A DNA stretch of 14,953 nucleotides from Mannheimia sp041807705 (GTDB taxonomy: Bacteria > Pseudomonadota > Gammaproteobacteria > Enterobacterales > Pasteurellaceae): positions 1-14,953 of the forward strand of contig NZ_JBGTYY010000044.1 in assembly GCF_041807705.1 (NCBI RefSeq), in the 5' to 3' direction. Within the stretch, counting starts at the first letter, position 1. The number at the start of each line of letters is the position of its first letter. Shown piece by piece: positions 6,292 through 13,463 of this stretch. Below the pieces are notes generated by a model. That model saw nothing but the letters and a program-made list of their open reading frames with translations, was not told where the DNA came from and searched no databases. The translations under genes and the position numbers were made by a program.

Positions 6292-7945
6292 TACTGACCG
6301 CCCAGACTTCCACTGGCTTAATGAAGACAGCCGTTTATTTTTACAACGTGGCTATTTATTGGAAGGCACAACCGCATTAGACCGCATTCGTTTTATTGCC
6401 GAACACGCAGAGCGTAAACTCGGCATTGAAGGCTATGCGGATAAATTCTATCACTATATGGCAAGAGGCTACTTCTCGCTTTCTTCGCCGATTTGGTCAA
6501 ACTTTGGCTTAGATCGTGGCTTACCGATTTCTTGTTTCGGTAGCTACATCGGCGATTCTATCCACGAAATTATGGTCACTACCGCTGAAGTGGGTATGAT
6601 GAGTAAAATCGGTGGCGGTACTTCGGCCTACTTTGGCGATATTCGCCCACGTGGTAGTGCGATTAAAAATAACGGCAAATCTGATGGTTCATTTAACTTT
6701 AGTAAATTATTTGATACAGTCATTGATGTTATCTCGCAAGGTACATCACGCAAAGGTCAATTCGCTGGTTATATTGATATTGAACACGGCGACATCGATG
6801 AATGGTTAGATATTCACACTGAAGGTAACCCGATTCAGTTAATGTACTACGGTGTTTGTGTTGGACACGATTGGCTAGAGTCAATGAAAGCTGGTGACCC
6901 ATATAAACGTCAGCTTTGGGCAAAATTATTACAGCGTAAAACCGAAACAGGTATTCCTTATTTATTCTTTAAAGACAATGCAAACGCAGGTCGCCCTGAT
7001 GTCTATAAAGATAAAAATATGACGATTCACGCATCAAACTTATGTACTGAAATTATGTTGCCATCAAGCAACGATGAGAGTTTCGTATGCTGTTTATCCT
7101 CAATGAACCTACTCTATTTTGATGAGTGGAAAGATACCGATGCACCTGAAGTATTAACTTACTTCTTAGACGTGGTAATGAGCGAATTTATTGAGAAAAG
7201 TAAATCAGTGCCGTTCTTAGAGCGTGCAAATCGTTTTGCGGTTCGCCACCGTGCATTAGGTTTAGGCGTGTTAGGCTGGCATAGCTATTTACAAGCGAAT
7301 AACATTGCGTTTGATAGCTTCCAAGCAATGCAGAAAAACAATGAAATTTTCAAAACACTACAAGAAAAAACCTTAAAAGCATCGCAAGAACTTGCACAAC
7401 GCTTTGGCGAACCGGAAATTTTAGAAGGTTATGGTCGCCGCAATACCACATTGATGAGTATTGCTCCAACTAAATCAAGTAGCTTTATTTTAGGCAGTGT
7501 TTCGCCTTCGGTTGAGCCGTTTAAATCAAACTACTATGTAAAAGATTTAGCGAAAATCAAAACTGTGTATAAAAACCCATTCTTAGAGAAATTACTGCAA
7601 GAAAAAGGGTTAGATACCGAAGAAATTTGGGAATCGATTTTACACAATGATGGCTCTGTTCAACATTTAGAACAGCTTTCTGAACACGAAAAAGAGGTAT
7701 TTAAAACCTTTGCGGAAATCAGCCAATTAAGTGTAATTCAACAAGCTGCTCAACGCCAACAATATATTGACCAAGGGCAAAGTATTAATGTGATGATCCA
7801 CCCTGCAACGCCAGCTCGTGATCTAAACCAATTATACTTAACAGCTGAAGAACTCGGCTTAAAATCGATTTATTACCAAAACTCAATGAGTGCCGCTCAG
7901 GTATTTAACCGCAACTTATTAAGCTGTTCAAGTTGTGAAGGGTAA
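6278..7945 (+). CDS. nrdA: Compact class I ribonucleotide reductase large subunit without ATP cone
   Basis: The catalytic R1 subunit reduces ribonucleoside diphosphates. At 555 residues it is about 200 shorter than E. coli NrdA (761). Key residues remain: Cys86 in ISCFGS (active-site pair), the Asn254-Leu-Cys256-Thr-Glu258 radical motif, Cys271/272 in FVCCLSSMNL (second redox Cys), PTKSSS phosphate loop, Tyr532-Tyr533 radical relay and a C-terminal CSSC (550, 553) that is re-reduced by thioredoxin or glutaredoxin. Cys86 lies 139 residues nearer the N-terminus than in E. coli, so the ATP-cone domain that senses dATP is missing and more of the N-terminus is trimmed. The ATG lies inside the nrdB end, in the order B-A rather than the usual A-B. 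A hairpin terminator follows. Function is near certain; it could be a second RNR next to a standard one elsewhere. Confidence 0.93.
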   Translation: MTYFNTDRPDFHWLNEDSRLFLQRGYLLEGTTALDRIRFIAEHAERKLGIEGYADKFYHYMARGYFSLSSPIWSNFGLDRGLPISCFGSYIGDSIHEIMVTTAEVGMMSKIGGGTSAYFGDIRPRGSAIKNNGKSDGSFNFSKLFDTVIDVISQGTSRKGQFAGYIDIEHGDIDEWLDIHTEGNPIQLMYYGVCVGHDWLESMKAGDPYKRQLWAKLLQRKTETGIPYLFFKDNANAGRPDVYKDKNMTIHASNLCTEIMLPSSNDESFVCCLSSMNLLYFDEWKDTDAPEVLTYFLDVVMSEFIEKSKSVPFLERANRFAVRHRALGLGVLGWHSYLQANNIAFDSFQAMQKNNEIFKTLQEKTLKASQELAQRFGEPEILEGYGRRNTTLMSIAPTKSSSFILGSVSPSVEPFKSNYYVKDLAKIKTVYKNPFLEKLLQEKGLDTEEIWESILHNDGSVQHLEQLSEHEKEVFKTFAEISQLSVIQQAAQRQQYIDQGQSINVMIHPATPARDLNQLYLTAEELGLKSIYYQNSMSAAQVFNRNLLSCSSCEG

Positions 7946-7961
7946 TTAAAGCTAGAAATCA

Positions 7962-7997
7962 AAAAATGCTGAATAATACACGTTATTCAGCATTTTT
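7962..7997. terminator. Bidirectional intrinsic terminator after nrdA
   Basis: A 15-bp perfect stem (AAAAATGCTGAATAA / TTATTCAGCATTTTT) with the 6-nt loop TACACG. It carries T- and A-runs on its outer edges, so it can serve nrdBA on the + strand and the nudC-ending transcript on the minus strand. Confidence 0.85.
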
Positions 7998-8024
7998 ATT
8001 GGATCGGACAAATGATTATTCTCC

Positions 8025-8783
8025 CTACTCTTCCCTGCACAACTTCAACGTTGCTTGAATCAGCTCAAAAGCTATAGTGCCTTTTTGCGGAATTTCAGGC
8101 AAAATATCATCACAATCAAACCATTGAGCATCGCAGATTTCCTCTTCCTGTAGAGTAATTTCTCCGCTCTCATAGTCGGCTAAAAAACCAAGCATCAATG
8201 AATTAGGAAATGCCCACGGCTGGCTACCAAAATAGCTGACATTTTTGACTTTCAACCCTGTTTCCTCAAATATTTCACGATGAACTGCATTTTCAACAGG
8301 TTCGCCCGCTTCCACAAAGCCTGCCAAAATCGTGTAAATCGTGCCTTTATGACGTAAATGATTTGCCAGCAGAATTTGTCTGCCTTTACGCACTGCCACA
8401 ATAATTGACGGGCTAATAGTTGGGTAAGCTCGATTGCCACAAGCATTACAATGCACCGCAATTTCATTATCGGCTAATACGGTTTTTTCGCCACATTTGC
8501 CACAAAATCGATGAGTACCAAAGAAATGGTTTAACGATACCGCTCGATGTAATAAATGGCTTAACTCTGGCTCTCGTCCAATTTGCGTTCTTAAATAAGC
8601 AAACTCACAATGATTCTCTTCTTCTCTGGCTTTCACTAAATAAACCGGCAAATTTTGGTAAGAACCTATCACTAATTTCTCTCGTCCATTCAAGCCAAAT
8701 TCTTCCGCCAAGCCACAAGGGATTTCGCCATTTACTAATGCAATATCAAAATCCTTAACGATAATCCAATATCCTTTATTCAT
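8025..8783 (-). CDS. nudC: NAD-capped RNA hydrolase / NADH pyrophosphatase NudC
   Basis: A Nudix hydrolase that cleaves NADH and removes NAD caps from RNA 5' ends. It has 252 residues (E. coli 257). A variable N-terminal domain is followed by a four-cysteine zinc ribbon (Cys94, Cys97, Cys112, Cys115), then the full Nudix box at 155-177 (G-x5-E-x7-REIFEETGL), then SQPWAFPNSLM at 187-197, the NudC signature that separates it from other Nudix enzymes. It starts 3 nt after rluE ends and is the last gene of the pepQ-to-nudC cluster, ending just before the hairpin at 7962-7997. Confidence 0.96.
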   Translation of the reverse strand: MNKGYWIIVKDFDIALVNGEIPCGLAEEFGLNGREKLVIGSYQNLPVYLVKAREEENHCEFAYLRTQIGREPELSHLLHRAVSLNHFFGTHRFCGKCGEKTVLADNEIAVHCNACGNRAYPTISPSIIVAVRKGRQILLANHLRHKGTIYTILAGFVEAGEPVENAVHREIFEETGLKVKNVSYFGSQPWAFPNSLMLGFLADYESGEITLQEEEICDAQWFDCDDILPEIPQKGTIAFELIQATLKLCREE

Positions 8784-8786
8784 CTT

Positions 8787-9458
8787 TTAACCTAATTGCC
8801 TAAATAACTTACGCTTTTCGCTTTCCGATAATACTCGGTATTCTCCACTTTCTAAATCGGCTAATTCAAAATTACCTAATCCCACACGAATTAAACGCAA
8901 GGTTGGGAAACCGATATGTGCCGTCATTCGTCTGACTTGGCGATTTTTTCCCTCGTGAATAACTAATTCAATCCAACTGGTTGGAATGCTTTTTCGCTCA
9001 CGAATTTTCGGAGCAGTTTGCCAATGATACTTTGGCTCAGGAATGGCCTTTGCTTTCGCAGGCTGAGTTAAACCATCTTTTAACTCCACACCCTTTTCTA
9101 ATTTTTCTAAATCGGCTTTGCTAGGAATACCTTCTACTTGCACCCAATAGGTTTTCTGTTTCTCAAATTTTGGGTGAGCTAAACGATGTTGTAGTTCGCC
9201 ATTATTGGTTAAAAGCAATAAACCTTCGCTATCTCTATCTAACCGACCGACAGGGTAAACATTGGGAATCGGGATAAAATCTTTTAACGTTTTTCGCCCT
9301 TGCTCATCGGTAAATTGTGTTAGCACATCGTAGGGTTTATTAAACAGCAGTACGATCGTTTCAGAAAAAGCAAGCGGTCGTTTTTTCTCATTCTTTTGCA
9401 AATTTTTCGCAAAATTTGACCGCTTGTTTGTAGCTCTTTTAAAGGTTGGCTGCTTCAT
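8787..9458 (-). CDS. rluE: 23S rRNA pseudouridine(2457) synthase RluE
   Basis: A pseudouridine synthase of the RsuA family that modifies U2457 of 23S rRNA. Using the ATG at 9458 it has 223 residues (E. coli 217). A basic, Lys/Asn-rich N-terminal tail (1-29) is followed by the catalytic domain: LLFNKPYDVLTQFTDEQGRK, GRLDRDSEGLLLLTNNG with catalytic Asp74, YWVQVEGIP, RERKSIPTSWIEL and GKNRQVRRMTAHIGFPTLRLIR near the C-terminus. These closely follow E. coli RluE. No S4 domain is seen. The ATG forms an ATGA overlap with the stop of the upstream exporter gene; a GTG at 9476 is the alternative. The tail is encoded by a region holding an inverted USS pair (9371-9427). Confidence 0.93.
   Translation of the reverse strand: MKQPTFKRATNKRSNFAKNLQKNEKKRPLAFSETIVLLFNKPYDVLTQFTDEQGRKTLKDFIPIPNVYPVGRLDRDSEGLLLLTNNGELQHRLAHPKFEKQKTYWVQVEGIPSKADLEKLEKGVELKDGLTQPAKAKAIPEPKYHWQTAPKIRERKSIPTSWIELVIHEGKNRQVRRMTAHIGFPTLRLIRVGLGNFELADLESGEYRVLSESEKRKLFRQLG
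9371..9427. repeat. Inverted USS pair inside rluE
   Basis: CAAGCGGTC (9371-9379) and GACCGCTTG (9418-9426) are perfect 9-bp inverted copies; the right arm gives a full ACCGCTTGT at 9419-9427, and the left arm is preceded by G instead of A. The 38-nt spacer has CTTTTGCAAATTTTTCGC, like the extended Apl-type consensus. It lies in codons for the RluE N-terminal tail. Confidence 0.75.
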
Positions 9459-10303
9459 TTTTTCAAGTTCACCCACGCAACAGACAGTAAAATAATTGCC
9501 CCGCCGATAATCATCTTAAGCGTTGGTACTTCGCCAAAACAGAGCCACGCAATGACAATCGCATACACAGGTTCGAGGGAGATAATCATCGAGGCAGTGC
9601 GAGCATTGATGGTATCAAGGCTTGAAATAAACAGCGTATAGGCAAGTGTGGTACACAAAAAACCAACGCAGAAAATCCAAAACCAATCTTGAGCAGACAC
9701 GCTCGGCAATTCCGTTAGCGAGAACGGCAGCAGTAAAAGCGTTGCAAAAATATATTGCCACCAACTTGCCTGTATGCCAGAAATTTTGCTCATTGTATTG
9801 CGGTTAAAAACCGCAAGAATGCCGTAAACTAACGCTGAAAAAACTCCCCAAAGTAAGCCTCGTGTCGCGTCGTTACCAAAGGTAAATTCAGGCGTAACTA
9901 AAATCAAACCAATGGTAATCGCAATCAATAGAACCACTTCTCGGAAGCGTAATTTCTCACGGAAGAATAAACTTTCAAACAATGCGACAAAGGCTGGGAA
10001 ACTGGCAAAACCGAGTGTAGCAACCGCTACGCCTCCCACTTTAACTGCAATAAAGAAAGTAACCCAATGAGCTGCTAATAAGCCGCCTGATATCGCTTGC
10101 TGCCCGATTTGTTTGAGGTTCAGTTTTACAAGCGGTTGTTTTTTCCATAAAAAATACAAAGAGATCATCGCAAATGCGATCATCACTCGCCCGAGCACAA
10201 TGGTTTCAGCAGAGCTTTGAATTAATGCTCCGAAAATACCAGAAGCCCCAAAAAACACCGCTGTGCCGTGTACTTTCAACAAAGCAAGCGTTCTTTTATC
10301 CAT
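9455..10303 (-). CDS. EamA-family (DMT superfamily) transporter
   Basis: A 282-residue inner-membrane protein with about ten membrane segments in two EamA repeats. Repeat 1 runs roughly 8-135 (GASGIFGALIQSSAETIVLGR, then GGVAVATLGFASFPAFVALFESLFFREKL). Repeat 2 runs about 147-281 (LLWGVFSALVYGILAVFNR, TTLAYTLFISSLDTINA, then SMIISLEPVYAIVIAWLCFGE). The P-x-x-x-x-x-E/F-REKL and LEPVYA...GE ends of each repeat are typical of this family, whose members export amino acids or other metabolites. The substrate cannot be told from sequence. Its start overlaps the fxsA stop by 1 nt (TAATG) and its stop overlaps the rluE start by 4 nt. A USS lies inside at 10128-10136. Confidence 0.9.
   Translation of the reverse strand: MDKRTLALLKVHGTAVFFGASGIFGALIQSSAETIVLGRVMIAFAMISLYFLWKKQPLVKLNLKQIGQQAISGGLLAAHWVTFFIAVKVGGVAVATLGFASFPAFVALFESLFFREKLRFREVVLLIAITIGLILVTPEFTFGNDATRGLLWGVFSALVYGILAVFNRNTMSKISGIQASWWQYIFATLLLLPFSLTELPSVSAQDWFWIFCVGFLCTTLAYTLFISSLDTINARTASMIISLEPVYAIVIAWLCFGEVPTLKMIIGGAIILLSVAWVNLKK
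10128..10136 (+). repeat. Apl-type USS inside the EamA transporter gene
   Basis: Perfect ACAAGCGGT, followed by TGTTTTTT rather than the usual C. Intragenic. Confidence 0.7.
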
Positions 10304-10788
10304 TATTTGATCCTTTTGGTTTCATCTTGTGGATCAGCTTTACGCTCAAATTCCGCATCAAAAGTGTTGCTATCTTGATGCGATTGTGAATGAAAATGGG
10401 TATTTTGTGAGGTAACACGCATAAAAACTTTATTTTTTACGCTATTAATCACAAAGGCTTGAATCAGTTTTCGGCTAAATGGTAACACACATAAAATTGC
10501 TAAAATATCGCTTAAAAAGCCGGGAATAATTAATAAAATGCCTGCTAAAACAAACATTATTGAATTACCAACCGCTTCTGTAGGCATTTTACCTTGACTG
10601 AGATCTTGCTTAATTGAATAAAACGTGTAAATGCCTCTTAACTTCACAAACCATAAGCCGACAAAAGAGATAGCGACTAATAATAGAATGGTTGATAGCA
10701 CGCCAATTTCTGAACCAATGCTAACCAAGAGTGATATTTCACAATAGATATAAAAGAAAATTCCAAAAAGGATCATTAAAATAGGCAT
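10303..10788 (-). CDS. fxsA: FxsA-family membrane protein
   Basis: A 161-residue inner-membrane protein of the FxsA family, named for relieving F-plasmid exclusion of phage T7 when overproduced; the normal role is unknown. It has a hydrophobic N-terminus (ILFGIFFYIYCEISLLV with the conserved Glu), a second segment LSTILLLVAISFVGLWFV, a middle segment IMFVLAGILLIIPGFLSDILAILCVLP that carries the hallmark IPGFLSD motif, and a hydrophilic His/Asp-rich tail. The length matches the family (about 155). GAGGAAA precedes the ATG, which overlaps the pepQ stop by 1 nt (TAATG). The same TAATG overlap recurs with the next gene. Confidence 0.9.
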   Translation of the reverse strand: MPILMILFGIFFYIYCEISLLVSIGSEIGVLSTILLLVAISFVGLWFVKLRGIYTFYSIKQDLSQGKMPTEAVGNSIMFVLAGILLIIPGFLSDILAILCVLPFSRKLIQAFVINSVKNKVFMRVTSQNTHFHSQSHQDSNTFDAEFERKADPQDETKRIK

Positions 10789-12110
10789 TATTTCCTCGCA
10801 TTTAATTCTGCTTTTGCGGTTAGATTTTCCGCACCTGCTGCACGCATTACAATATTATCTTCGGTACGAATGCCGCCGAAGCGTTTAAAATCATCAATTT
10901 TCTGCCAATTGAAAGCAGAAGAATAAGCGCTATTTTTCCAGCTATTTAGCAACATATCAATAAAATAGAAGCCCGGCTCAATGGTCAACACCATATTTTC
11001 TTGTAAATCACGCGTACAACGCAAACTTGGATAAGCCTTTGGTGCTGCTTTATGGCTACCTCTCGCATTTTGTTGGAAACCTGCTACATCGTGAACCTGA
11101 ATACCAAGCAAATGCCCTAGCCCGTGTGGGAAGAATGTTCGGCTAATCCCTTCTTCAAAAATCTGTTCTGCTGATAAATGAACAAATTGATGTTCAGCTA
11201 AAAGCTGCGAAATCATCTGCTGCATTCGAGTGTGGTAATGCAGATAATTAATACCAATAGATAAATCCGCAATAATATCTCGCTTGAATTTATCCATTTT
11301 AGCGATTAATTCCGCAAATTCTGATGAACTATCAAAAGCATAAGTTCGAGTTAAATCTGAAGCGTAACCATTTACCGTTGTGCCAGCATCAATTAAAAAA
11401 CTATGGCGTTTTGCGTTAGTATCAAAATCCAATGCGGTATAATGCAGCACCGCTCCATTTTGATTAATCGCCATAATATTGCCATAAGGCACATTAAGTT
11501 CAGACTGCTTCGTAGCTTTTAAATATTCAAGATTGATTTCAAACTCACTTTTACCCGCCAAAAAGGCCTCTTTAGCGGCTTGATGTCCTTTCAAGGCTGA
11601 AAATTGAGCTTGGTAAATACTTTCAATCTCAAATTCAGTTTTAGTCGAACGTTCAAAATTAAGTATATTTAGGATTTTTTGTGGATTGATTTGGCTAAAG
11701 CCTAGCGAATTTGCAAGCGTACTATCTTCCCCAATAAAGGCACAAGCGGTCGGATTTTGGATAAATTTTGCAATTTCCTGTTCAGATTTCAATAAAACCC
11801 ATTCAAATTCGTCTGCAAAAAAAGAATCTGTTGGTACTTTAGGGGTAGAAACCCAATAATCTTCAGGAGCATAAAAGTAGATTTTCGGCTTATTTTTGCC
11901 GTCTAGGAATAACCAGCAATTTTCAGCTTGGGGATAAGGGAAAAAGTAATTAAAATAAGGGTTAATTTTAAATGGGGCGGTTTGATCATCTAAAAACCAA
12001 TTTTTGGCTTTACCCGAATAAATCCATAAACCGTCTAAAAAAGATTTTTCTAATAAGCCTTGCACCACATGTTGCAAGCGAGAAAGATGTTGAGAGAACA
12101 ATGTTTTCAT
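10788..12110 (-). CDS. pepQ: Xaa-Pro dipeptidase PepQ
   Basis: A cytoplasmic M24-family metallopeptidase that splits dipeptides with C-terminal proline. The 440-residue length matches E. coli PepQ (443). The N-terminal domain has YSGKAKNWFLDDQTAPFKINP; the pita-bread domain carries the dinuclear metal ligands Asp241 (LIDAG), Asp252 (ASDLTRT), a His in FPHGLGH (327-333), Glu378 (LTIEPGFYF) and Glu417 (GGIRTEDN). QVHDVAGFQQ and SLRCTR are PepQ-type. I chose ATG 12110 (MKTLFSQHL); a longer frame to 12209 would run antisense through tusA and adds 33 residues foreign to the family. No ribosome binding site is visible. It heads the cluster pepQ-fxsA-EamA-rluE-nudC. A USS lies inside at 11742-11750. 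Confidence 0.95.
   Translation of the reverse strand: MKTLFSQHLSRLQHVVQGLLEKSFLDGLWIYSGKAKNWFLDDQTAPFKINPYFNYFFPYPQAENCWLFLDGKNKPKIYFYAPEDYWVSTPKVPTDSFFADEFEWVLLKSEQEIAKFIQNPTACAFIGEDSTLANSLGFSQINPQKILNILNFERSTKTEFEIESIYQAQFSALKGHQAAKEAFLAGKSEFEINLEYLKATKQSELNVPYGNIMAINQNGAVLHYTALDFDTNAKRHSFLIDAGTTVNGYASDLTRTYAFDSSSEFAELIAKMDKFKRDIIADLSIGINYLHYHTRMQQMISQLLAEHQFVHLSAEQIFEEGISRTFFPHGLGHLLGIQVHDVAGFQQNARGSHKAAPKAYPSLRCTRDLQENMVLTIEPGFYFIDMLLNSWKNSAYSSAFNWQKIDDFKRFGGIRTEDNIVMRAAGAENLTAKAELNARK
11742..11750 (+). repeat. Apl-type USS inside pepQ
   Basis: Perfect ACAAGCGGT, then C, then an AT-rich stretch with AAATTTTGCAA about 13 nt on, which matches the extended Apl-type consensus. Confidence 0.75.
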
Positions 12111-12120
12111 AGGAAATAGA

Positions 12121-12363
12121 ATGAATAAGTTAATTGTAAATAGAGAATTGGATACCTTAGGGCTACGCTGCCCAGAGCCTGTTATGCTCACGCGTAAAAC
12201 AATCCGCACGATGGAAGATGGCGAAATTTTACATATTATCGCTGACGACCCCGCAACAACCCGTGATATTCCAAGTTTCTGTGAATTTATGGATCATCAA
12301 CTGCTTCAAAAAAAAGTTTCTTCCTCGCCCTATCATTATTGGATCAAAAAAGGTCTAGAATAA
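12121..12363 (+). CDS. tusA: Sulfurtransferase TusA (SirA family)
   Basis: A small cytoplasmic sulfur carrier that takes persulfide sulfur from the cysteine desulfurase IscS and passes it to TusBCD/E for 2-thiolation of tRNA wobble uridine by MnmA. The 80 residues (E. coli 81) contain the key Cys17 in LGLRCPEPVM, followed by ADDPATTRDIPSFCEFMDH and a short C-terminal tail YHYWIKKG. An AGGAAA about 8 nt before the ATG supports the start. The start is only 10 bp from the divergent pepQ start, so its promoter must overlap pepQ. It is followed by a perfect hairpin. Confidence 0.96.
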   Translation: MNKLIVNRELDTLGLRCPEPVMLTRKTIRTMEDGEILHIIADDPATTRDIPSFCEFMDHQLLQKKVSSSPYHYWIKKGLE

Positions 12364-12370
12364 AACAACC

Positions 12371-12405
12371 GTAGGGACTAATTGCAATTAGTCCCTACAT
12401 TTTTC
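12371..12405 (+). terminator. Intrinsic terminator after tusA (perfect 28-nt palindrome)
   Basis: GTAGGGACTAATTG (12371-12384) is followed at once by its exact complement CAATTAGTCCCTAC (12385-12398), then ATTTTTC. The GC-rich outer stem and T-run fit a terminator for tusA. The minus strand has only a weak T-rich tail, so termination of rraB there is less certain. The palindrome also resembles dispersed REP-like elements of the GTAGGG...CCCTAC form. Confidence 0.7.
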
Positions 12406-12407
12406 TA

Positions 12408-12836
12408 TTAATGACGTGTTGGCTCATCATCAAAATCATCATCTTCATCAAAGAACTCACCATCATCGCCATACTCATCGTCATCGGCATTTGGATCTTC
12501 AAAGTAAGTTCCCCAACCTTCATATTCCGCACCTGCTTTTTCAATGAGAGGCAATAACTCTTTTTGCTGTGCAGTAATAAGTTCAGCATTTAAGTTAATT
12601 TCACTCACGATATCGCAGACAAAAATCACCTTGCCATTTTCTTCTTCCACTTCTTCCGCTTCAGAGATTTCGTAGCCAAGTTTGTACGCATCAACTACTA
12701 ATTTCTCTAATTTGTCAAAATCACGGTGTGCAACGTGGTGTTCAATAATATAAAGCGCGTCAGGATCTGAGCCATCTTTCAATAAATTCTCAATAATTTC
12801 ATCAGTTTCAGTGCGTAGTTCTTCTAGATTGTACAT
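12408..12836 (-). CDS. rraB: Regulator of RNase E activity RraB
   Basis: A small acidic cytoplasmic protein that binds RNase E and changes its mRNA decay activity. From the ATG at 12836 it has 142 residues (E. coli 138). The family core is clear: LLKDGSDPDALYIIEHHV, KLGYEISEAEEVE, CDIVSEINLNAELITAQ, EYEGWGTYFEDPN. It ends with a strongly acidic, Asp/Glu-rich tail (about 115-138) and PTRH. A TTG two codons upstream is an alternative start, but AGGA sits properly before the ATG. It follows engB by 14 nt and is the last gene of that cluster. Confidence 0.95.
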   Translation of the reverse strand: MYNLEELRTETDEIIENLLKDGSDPDALYIIEHHVAHRDFDKLEKLVVDAYKLGYEISEAEEVEEENGKVIFVCDIVSEINLNAELITAQQKELLPLIEKAGAEYEGWGTYFEDPNADDDEYGDDGEFFDEDDDFDDEPTRH

Positions 12837-12850
12837 ATTCAATTCCTCAT

Positions 12851-13462
12851 TTATTCTGTTTCAAAAATAGGGGCGAACCAACTATCTAATTTAGCAGAGA
12901 GCTTATCTACACCAATTTTATTTAATGCCGAGTAAGCCTCAACCTGAATATCTCCTTGAAAAGGTAAAATTGCCTCTCTTACCATTTTTACTTGTTTAGA
13001 ACGAGCAGATTGACTTAATTTATCTGCTTTAGTCAATAACAAGAGAACGGGTAAATCAGCCGAAACCGCCCATTCAATCATCTGTTGGTCAAGATCTTTT
13101 AAGGGGTGGCGAATATCCATTAAAATCACTACACCACCTAAGCATTCTCGTTTTTGTAAATATTCGCCTAATGCTTTTTGCCATTGGATCTTCATCTGCT
13201 CTGGAACAGCTGCATAGCCATAGCCTGGTAAATCCACTAACTTACAGCTTGGTTCAACTTCAAATAAGTTAATCAACTGTGTTCGACCAGGTGTTTTAGA
13301 GGTTCTCGCTAAACTTTTTTGATTAGTAAGAGCATTTAGTGCCGTTGATTTACCTGCATTTGAGCGCCCTGCAAAAGCTATTTCCACACCTGTATCTTCA
13401 GGCAAATGGCGAATATCTGGTGCAGAAGTTAAAAAATGGGTTTTATGATAATTTAATTTCAT
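12851..13462 (-). CDS. engB: Ribosome biogenesis GTPase EngB (YihA/YsxC)
   Basis: A TrmE-Era-type GTPase needed for assembly of the large ribosomal subunit and usually essential. It has 203 residues (E. coli 210). The G motifs are G1 GRSNAGKST (32-40), G2 KTPGRTQ (56-62, with Thr57), G3 DLPGYGYA (77-84), G4 TKAD (144-147) and G5 YSAL (177-180). The N-terminal SAPDIRHLPEDTGVEIAFAGRSN is typical of the family. The ribosome binding site (AAGAGAA) is weak, and the ATG lies 1 nt after the DUF805 stop, so coupling to the upstream gene is likely. Confidence 0.96.
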   Translation of the reverse strand: MKLNYHKTHFLTSAPDIRHLPEDTGVEIAFAGRSNAGKSTALNALTNQKSLARTSKTPGRTQLINLFEVEPSCKLVDLPGYGYAAVPEQMKIQWQKALGEYLQKRECLGGVVILMDIRHPLKDLDQQMIEWAVSADLPVLLLLTKADKLSQSARSKQVKMVREAILPFQGDIQVEAYSALNKIGVDKLSAKLDSWFAPIFETE

Positions 13463-13463
13463 T

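Noticed and set aside
6612..6923. Open frames of about 65 codons on both strands within nrdA
   Set aside because: They overlap the conserved RNR catalytic region in other frames and resemble no protein family.
8420..8758. 112-codon + strand frame opposite nudC
   Set aside because: It is antisense to the conserved zinc ribbon and Nudix regions and has no recognisable domain or ribosome binding site.
9371..9427. Inverted USS pair in rluE as an intrinsic terminator
   Set aside because: It lies inside a coding region with a 38-nt loop and no U-run on either side.
9459..9476. GTG start of rluE six codons upstream
   Set aside because: The ATG at 9458 gives the ATGA overlap typical of this cluster, and E. 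coli RluE does not need the extra residues; the GTG remains possible.
10805..10820. TTTTGCGGTTA at the pepQ 3' end as a Haemophilus-type USS (AAGTGCGGT)
   Set aside because: Only part of the core matches; all convincing uptake sites in the window are of the Apl type.
12111..12209. 33-residue N-terminal extension of pepQ, antisense to tusA
   Set aside because: It does not match the PepQ family start, and the region codes for the well-conserved TusA N-terminus on the other strand.
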